Assembly: GCA_035529695.1 (NCBI GenBank)
Contig: DATKWD010000122.1
Coordinates: 1-12,054 of the forward strand
Direction of reading: 5' to 3'
Length of the DNA stretch: 12,054 bases
Origin: DATKWD01 sp035529695
GTDB taxonomy: Bacteria > Actinomycetota > Acidimicrobiia > Acidimicrobiales > Salinilacustritrichaceae
In this document: positions 8,059-12,054 of the stretch, piece by piece
Layout of the letters: every line of letters begins with the position of its first letter
How positions within the stretch are numbered: the first letter of the stretch is position 1
Notes under the pieces: generated by a model
What the model was told of the DNA's origin: nothing
The model's input: only the letters and a program-made list of their open reading frames with translations
The model's database searches: none
Position numbers and translations under genes: made by a program

Positions 8059-9408
8059 GTGACCGAACACTCCGACCAGGCGGCGAGAACCGCCGAGACC
8101 GTCGAGCTGCTCCAGGCGATGATCCGCAATGCCTGCGTCAACGAGGGGACCGCGGCGTCGGGCCACGAGACTCGAAATGCCGACGCACTGGTCGGGTTCT
8201 TCGATGGAGCGGGCATCGCGGTCGAGACCTTCGACGCCGCCCCCGGTCGGACGAATCTCGTCGCCCGGATCGAGGGCTCCGATCCCGACGCGCCCAGCCT
8301 CTGTCTGAACGGCCACACCGACGTCGTGCCGGCCAATGCCGAGGGGTGGCGCGCGGATCCCTTCGGCGGCGAGCTGATCGATGGTGAGATCTGGGGCCGA
8401 GGAGCGGTGGACATGTTGAACCTCACGGCCTCCATGGCGGTGGCGTTTCGCCACCTTTCGGTCAGCGGGTTTCGGCCTGCCGGCGACCTGGTCTTCTTCG
8501 GCGTGGCCGACGAGGAGGCCGGCAGTGCCTATGGCGCCCGCTGGATGGCCGAGCACCACCCTGGGCTGATCACGACCGACTACGTGCTGACCGAGAACGG
8601 TGGCCTACACGGTTCAGGCGACCGACCCACCGTGAGGATGTCGGCCGGCGAGAAGGGTGTGGCGTGGCGTCGCCTCACGTTTCGTGGCACGCCCGGGCAC
8701 GGGTCGATGCCGTTCAAGAGCGACAATGCCCTGGTCAAGGCCGCAGCTGCGGTCGACCGGATCGCGGACTATCGACCAGCTCCTCGGCTCCACGAGCTCT
8801 GGCGCAACGTGGTGGCCGAGCTTCCGCTCGACGACGACACCGCCGACCTGCTCATGGATCCCGCCCGGGTCGATGGCTTCCTCGACGAGTTGCCCCGCGA
8901 GGCCGGGGCCCCGTTTCTCTACTCGTGTACTCACACCACGTTCTCGCCCAATGTCGCCGCCAGCCAGACCAAGACGAACGTGTTGCCCGACGAGGTGACG
9001 ATCGACGTCGACATCAGGACGATGCCCGGCGACAGCACCGCCGAGGTCGAGGCCCACCTCCGCGAGGCGCTCGGCGATCTGGCCGACCACGTCGAGGTCG
9101 AGATCCTGATGGACGACCCGGCCAGCATCAGCCGCATCGACACACCACTCTGGGACAGCATGCAGAAGGCGGTCGGCAAACCATTCCCGGAGAGCGAGCT
9201 GTCGGCCGGTTTCGGCGTGGGTTTCACCGATGCGCGTGTCCACCGCGAACTCGGAGCGATCGCGTACGGCGCAGGCCTTCTCAGCCCGTCGGTGAGCGGA
9301 GCCGATTTCGCGAGCCGGTTCCACGGCAACGACGAGCGCATCGACGTCACGAGCTTGGGATTGACGACTCAGTTCTGGCTCGACGTCGTGTCGGACTTCC
9401 TCGGATGA
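8059..9408 (+). CDS. M20-family zinc metallopeptidase or deacylase
   Basis: The 449-residue protein has the fold and residues of M20/ArgE/DapE/CPG2 amidohydrolases, cytosolic dinuclear zinc enzymes that cleave terminal amino acids or N-acyl groups. Visible residues are HTDVVP (metal H86, catalytic D88), bridging D118 in GRGAVDM, the DEEAG pair E152 (general base) and E153, E179 in LTENGGL, and C-terminal metal H422 in RFHGNDERID. The middle region (about 195-330) is the dimerisation domain inserted in the catalytic one. GRGAVDMLNL replaces the commoner GRG-SDMKGG, a variant found in actinobacterial M20 proteins. The GTG start is four bases after csoR with no Shine-Dalgarno, so translation probably depends on coupling. 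Substrate unknown. There is no signal peptide. Confidence 0.88.
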   Translation: MTEHSDQAARTAETVELLQAMIRNACVNEGTAASGHETRNADALVGFFDGAGIAVETFDAAPGRTNLVARIEGSDPDAPSLCLNGHTDVVPANAEGWRADPFGGELIDGEIWGRGAVDMLNLTASMAVAFRHLSVSGFRPAGDLVFFGVADEEAGSAYGARWMAEHHPGLITTDYVLTENGGLHGSGDRPTVRMSAGEKGVAWRRLTFRGTPGHGSMPFKSDNALVKAAAAVDRIADYRPAPRLHELWRNVVAELPLDDDTADLLMDPARVDGFLDELPREAGAPFLYSCTHTTFSPNVAASQTKTNVLPDEVTIDVDIRTMPGDSTAEVEAHLREALGDLADHVEVEILMDDPASISRIDTPLWDSMQKAVGKPFPESELSAGFGVGFTDARVHRELGAIAYGAGLLSPSVSGADFASRFHGNDERIDVTSLGLTTQFWLDVVSDFLG

Positions 9409-9842
9409 GCCGGGCCGACGACCACGTGGCGATCCGTCGGCTGCTCGATGCCTATGCCGACGTCGTCTGCCGACGCGAGTGGGACGAGCTGTCCGATCTC
9501 TTTCATCCCGACGTGACGATCACGATCGCCAAGGCGGGAAGTGCGCCGATCGAGGTGACCGGGCCCGAGGCATTCGGCGAATTCGTGGGTGCGGCGATGG
9601 CGGGCTTCGAGTTCTTCGTCTTCCAGATCCTCAACGCACGCATCGACTTCACCGGAGAGCACCGGGCGACGAGTCGCATGTTCATGACCGAGATCCGCCA
9701 GTCAGACGGCGAGTTCAGCCAGGTCTATGGCCGCTACGACGACACGTTCCGCCGGATCGACGGTCGGTGGTGGTTCGTCGCGCGCCACTACCGCACGCTG
9801 GCTCGAACCACGAACGCGTCCTTCAGCCTCGAGATGTGTTGA
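9405..9842 (+). CDS. SnoaL/NTF2-like domain protein
   Basis: This 145-residue single-domain protein looks like the SnoaL_4/NTF2-like fold, a cone-shaped alpha+beta barrel used by polyketide cyclases, ketosteroid isomerases and many proteins of unknown role. Evidence is the N-terminal helix AIRRLLDAYADVVCRREWDELSDLFHPDVTI, the middle GPEAFGEFVGAAM helix, and the C-terminal strands YGRYDDTFRRIDGRWWFVARHYRTLA. There is no signal peptide or membrane segment. The ATG overlaps the peptidase stop as ATGA, and the next gene starts one base after its stop, so it belongs to the csoR-headed run. The fold is recognisable but the reaction is not. Confidence 0.8.
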   Translation: MSRADDHVAIRRLLDAYADVVCRREWDELSDLFHPDVTITIAKAGSAPIEVTGPEAFGEFVGAAMAGFEFFVFQILNARIDFTGEHRATSRMFMTEIRQSDGEFSQVYGRYDDTFRRIDGRWWFVARHYRTLARTTNASFSLEMC

Positions 9843-9843
9843 C

Positions 9844-10245
9844 ATGGAACGCCTCGACCTCGACATCGACACGACCGGCCGCGAACTCGTCGACCTCACC
9901 TCGTCAGTTGCCGAATTCGTCACCGGTCATGGTGACGGCCTCGTGTGCGTGTTCGTGCCGCACGCGACTGCCGGCGTGGCGCTGTTCGAAACCGGAGCCG
10001 GTACCGAACCCGACGTCGCCGAACTCCTCGATCGACTCCTGCCGCGTGACCACCGTTATGTCCACCGGCATGGCTCGCCCGGCCACGGTGCCGACCATGT
10101 GTTGCCGCTGGTGGTCGCGCCGTCGGTGACGATCCCGGTCGCCGGTGGTCGTCTCGAGCTCGGGACGTGGCAGAGCATCGTCCTGGTGGATCGCAACCAC
10201 GACAACCCGCGTCGGACGGTCAACCTCCGCCTCCTGAACGGCTGA
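9844..10245 (+). CDS. YjbQ/UPF0047 family protein
   Basis: The 133-residue protein matches the UPF0047 (YjbQ) family: TTGRELVDLT (10-19), GLVCVFVPHATAG with the conserved histidine H40, EPDVAELLDRLLP, a histidine-rich YVHRHGSPGHGADHVLPLV segment, and LELGTWQSIVLVDRNHDNPRR with GTWQ at 107-110. E. coli YjbQ has weak thiamine-phosphate synthase activity, and the true cellular role of the family is unsettled. The usual acidic partner after HTTAG (N-E-D/A) is altered here to LFETGAGTEPDV, so any assigned activity is uncertain. It starts one base after the previous stop and ends the run that begins with csoR. Confidence 0.85.
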   Translation: MERLDLDIDTTGRELVDLTSSVAEFVTGHGDGLVCVFVPHATAGVALFETGAGTEPDVAELLDRLLPRDHRYVHRHGSPGHGADHVLPLVVAPSVTIPVAGGRLELGTWQSIVLVDRNHDNPRRTVNLRLLNG

Positions 10246-10325
10246 GCCCAGCTCTTCGTTTCGCAGCGCCCACCCGGTGATCAGCGCAGTGCCAAGACGC
10301 AGGAGAGTCGGGGCTCGGGGTCTGC

Positions 10326-10331
10326 GAGACT
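10326..10331 (+). promoter_or_regulatory. Possible -10 box of the SDR gene
   Basis: GAGACT lies six bases before the ATG at 10338 and keeps only the conserved A2 and T6 of TANNNT. The rest of the 92-base gap after yjbQ shows a 5-bp inverted repeat (GAGTC/GACTC, just upstream of the start) and nothing else I could support. Confidence 0.25.
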
Positions 10332-10337
10332 CCTCCG

Positions 10338-11186
10338 ATGGCCGACTCGAACCGTCCCACTGCTGTCGTGACCGGTGCGAACTCGGGCATCGGACTCGAG
10401 ACGGCCCGGGGCCTCGGCCGCCGCGGTTACGACGTCGTCATGCTCTGCAGGAACGCCGAGCGTGCCGCGGCGGCGCGAGACGACCTGGCGGCCAGCGTTC
10501 CTGATGCCTTCTATTCGACGGTGATCGCCGATCTGGGAGTCATGTCCGATGTGCGCCGTGCTGCCGACGAGATCAGTTCGCGGCTCGCGAACCTCGACGT
10601 GTTGGTCAACAATGCCGCCATCACGATTCGCAGACGTGAGGTGACCGCCGAGGGGAACGACATGATGCTGGCGGTCAACCATCTCGGTCCGTTCCTGCTC
10701 ACCGATCTGTTGCTGCCCCTGCTTCGTCGAGCGGTGCCGTCGCGCATCGTGACGGTGGCGTCCGAGGCCCACAAGTTCGGAAGGGGCCTCGACCTCGACG
10801 ACATCCAGGCGAACCGGGGCTACGGGCTCATGGGCTTTCCGCGCTACGGCGAGACCAAGCTGATGAACATCTTGTTCACCCGTGAGCTGGCGCGGCGCAT
10901 CGACGGAACGCTCGTGACGGCCAACTGCCTGCACCCGGGTGCGGTACGTACCAACCTCGGGAATCCTCCGAAGCCCGTGAGTTGGCTCATCGGGAAGGTG
11001 TTCCTGTCGCCCGAGGAGGGAGCGGCCACGAGCCTCGCGGTGGCCACTGCCGACGAGTTCTCCTCGGTCAACGGCACCTATTTCGTGAAGTCGAAGCCGG
11101 CCGACGACAAGCTGCACGAACGGGCGCTCGACGACGATGCCGCGCTGCGCCTCTGGGAGAGGTCGGTCGAACTCGTCGGCCTCTGA
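10338..11186 (+). CDS. Short-chain dehydrogenase/reductase, retinol dehydrogenase-like
   Basis: This 282-residue NAD(P)-dependent oxidoreductase has a complete classical SDR core: TGANSGIG (12-19), NNAA (91-94), catalytic S142, Y170 and K174 in YGETK, and the LHPGAVRTNL stretch after the active site. The serine-tyrosine gap of 28 residues, filled by HKFGRGLDLDDIQANRGYGLMGFPR, is the insertion typical of retinol dehydrogenase/WWOX-like SDRs. MLCRN after the second strand, with R38 following, suggests NADP(H) preference. The start ATG has no Shine-Dalgarno. The gene stands alone and converges on the ABC-F gene, with 13 bases between stops. The substrate is unknown; in this subgroup it is usually an alcohol, ketone or lipid-derived aldehyde. 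Confidence 0.9.
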   Translation: MADSNRPTAVVTGANSGIGLETARGLGRRGYDVVMLCRNAERAAAARDDLAASVPDAFYSTVIADLGVMSDVRRAADEISSRLANLDVLVNNAAITIRRREVTAEGNDMMLAVNHLGPFLLTDLLLPLLRRAVPSRIVTVASEAHKFGRGLDLDDIQANRGYGLMGFPRYGETKLMNILFTRELARRIDGTLVTANCLHPGAVRTNLGNPPKPVSWLIGKVFLSPEEGAATSLAVATADEFSSVNGTYFVKSKPADDKLHERALDDDAALRLWERSVELVGL

Positions 11187-11203
11187 CCTCCCTGGTGGGT
11201 CAG
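11183..11203. terminator. Shared hairpin spanning both convergent stop codons
   Basis: CTGACC (11183-11188) pairs perfectly with GGTCAG (11198-11203) across a nine-base loop. The two arms contain the stop codons of the SDR gene and the convergent ABC-F gene. There is no T tract on either strand. A bidirectional, U-less terminator is plausible but unproven. Confidence 0.35.
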
Positions 11204-12054
11204 GCGAGTTCGACGAGCTCCATGTGGTCTTCACGCCAGTAGTCGATCGTGCCCTCGGGCATGATGAGCACCTTGTCGAGGTCGAGGTGCGAGACGAAGT
11301 CGGTGTCGTGGCTCACCAGGATGACCGCGCCCTTCCATGCCGCCAGCGAGGCGGCAGCGGCATCACGTGAGGGCGGGTCGAGGTTGTTGGTCGGTTCGTC
11401 GAGGAGCAATACGTTGTGCCGCCCGGCGACGAGCAGGGTGAGGGCGAGCTTGGTCTTCTCGCCGCCCGAGAGCGTGCCGGCCTCCTGGTACACCTTGTCG
11501 CCGACGAGCCCGAAGCCGCCGAGCATCGCCCGAAGGGTCACGTCGTCGACGTCCGGTGCGGCGCCGCGCAGCTGCGAGATGAGGTCGCGGTGGTCGTCGA
11601 GCATCTCGTGTTCCTGCGCGAAGTAGCCGGGCGACACCTGATGACCCCACTCGAACGTGCCGAGGTCGGCTTCGATCTGGCCGGCGAGGATGCGGAGCAA
11701 CGACGTCTTGCCCGCTCCGTTGAGCCCGAGGACCAGCATTCGTTCGCCCCGACCGAGATCGAAGTCGACGTCGGCGAACACGTCGAGGTCGTCGTAGCTC
11801 TTCGCCAGCCCCTTGGCCTCGACCACCGTGCGGCCGCAGTGTGGCGGGTCGGGAAAGGTGACCTTCACCGACTTCACCGCCTTGGGTGCGTCGATCCGAT
11901 GCTCCTCCATCTTCGCGACCCGGGTGTCGAGGCTCTTCGCCTTGCGGGCGCGCGTGGCGGTCTGCCCGCGCATCGAGTCGGCCAGCGTGCTCAGGCGGTT
12001 GATCTCGTTCGCCTGCTGGGTCGCCACCTTGGTGAGCCGCTGCTCGTCGAGCAC
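11200..12054 (-). CDS. ABC-F family ATPase, 5' end outside the window
   Basis: The 284 residues in view form the C-terminal half of a soluble duplicated-ABC protein of the ABC-F class. These proteins bind the ribosomal E site and modulate translation or confer resistance to ribosome-targeting antibiotics. The frame runs off the window edge and a GTG there is probably internal. Numbered from the edge, residues 1-60 are the basic helical linker (RARKAKSLDTRVAKMEEHR). The second ATPase domain follows, with Walker A GLNGAGKT (110-117), signature LSGGE (195-199), Walker B LLLDEPTNNLD and H-switch ILVSHD. Having no membrane segments and the EPTNNLD motif separates it from transporters. It ends in DYWREDHMELVELA without a long C-terminal extension. 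Housekeeping versus resistance subfamily cannot be decided without the N-terminal domain. Confidence 0.92.
   Translation of the reverse strand: MLDEQRLTKVATQQANEINRLSTLADSMRGQTATRARKAKSLDTRVAKMEEHRIDAPKAVKSVKVTFPDPPHCGRTVVEAKGLAKSYDDLDVFADVDFDLGRGERMLVLGLNGAGKTSLLRILAGQIEADLGTFEWGHQVSPGYFAQEHEMLDDHRDLISQLRGAAPDVDDVTLRAMLGGFGLVGDKVYQEAGTLSGGEKTKLALTLLVAGRHNVLLLDEPTNNLDPPSRDAAAASLAAWKGAVILVSHDTDFVSHLDLDKVLIMPEGTIDYWREDHMELVELA

Overview
The window is a stretch of chromosome from a high-GC actinobacterium. G+C is roughly two thirds, GTG starts are frequent, genes are packed with ATGA overlaps, and most 5' ends look leaderless. Protein flavour suggests the Acidimicrobiia or a neighbouring class, but this rests on general impression, not a marker gene. 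I see no tRNA, rRNA, CRISPR array, insertion sequence, phage gene or integration scar. Everything reads as ordinary core or niche metabolism, and I did not find a convincing new multi-gene system.

Layout, left to right. (1) A 3'-truncated mtnA (methionine salvage) on the minus strand is divergent from glpD (FAD glycerol-3-phosphate dehydrogenase, 939-2567). (2) A three-gene ABC exporter operon of the NodIJ/DrrAB type follows (ATPase 2635-3570, permeases 3574-4353 and 4350-5207). (3) Converging on it from the right is the copper efflux unit copZ-copA on the minus strand (7700 to 5245). (4) Divergent from copZ is csoR, the copper-sensing repressor (7773-8054). Tightly behind csoR come an M20 metallopeptidase (8059-9408), a SnoaL/NTF2-like protein (9405-9842) and a YjbQ/UPF0047 protein (9844-10245). 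(5) An SDR oxidoreductase (10338-11186) converges on a 5'-truncated ABC-F ATPase (minus strand, 12054 to 11200).

The best-resolved circuit is copper homeostasis. The 72-bp gap between copZ and csoR holds a perfect 7-3-7 inverted repeat and a degenerate second copy of the same 17-bp element. Each overlaps a TATGGT -10 box lying 6-7 nt from the respective ATG. This predicts two leaderless promoters, each blocked by apo-CsoR and released by Cu(I). CopZ would carry Cu(I) to CopA for export. The same csoR promoter probably also transcribes the peptidase, NTF2-like and YjbQ genes, which have no known copper role.

Across the window, all six visible transcription-unit 5' ends carry an A-N-N-N-T hexamer (consensus near TAYSGT) 6-8 nt before a start codon. 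For glpD that start codon opens an 11-residue leader ORF overlapping the real gene. This is the most unusual regulatory detail outside the copper region.
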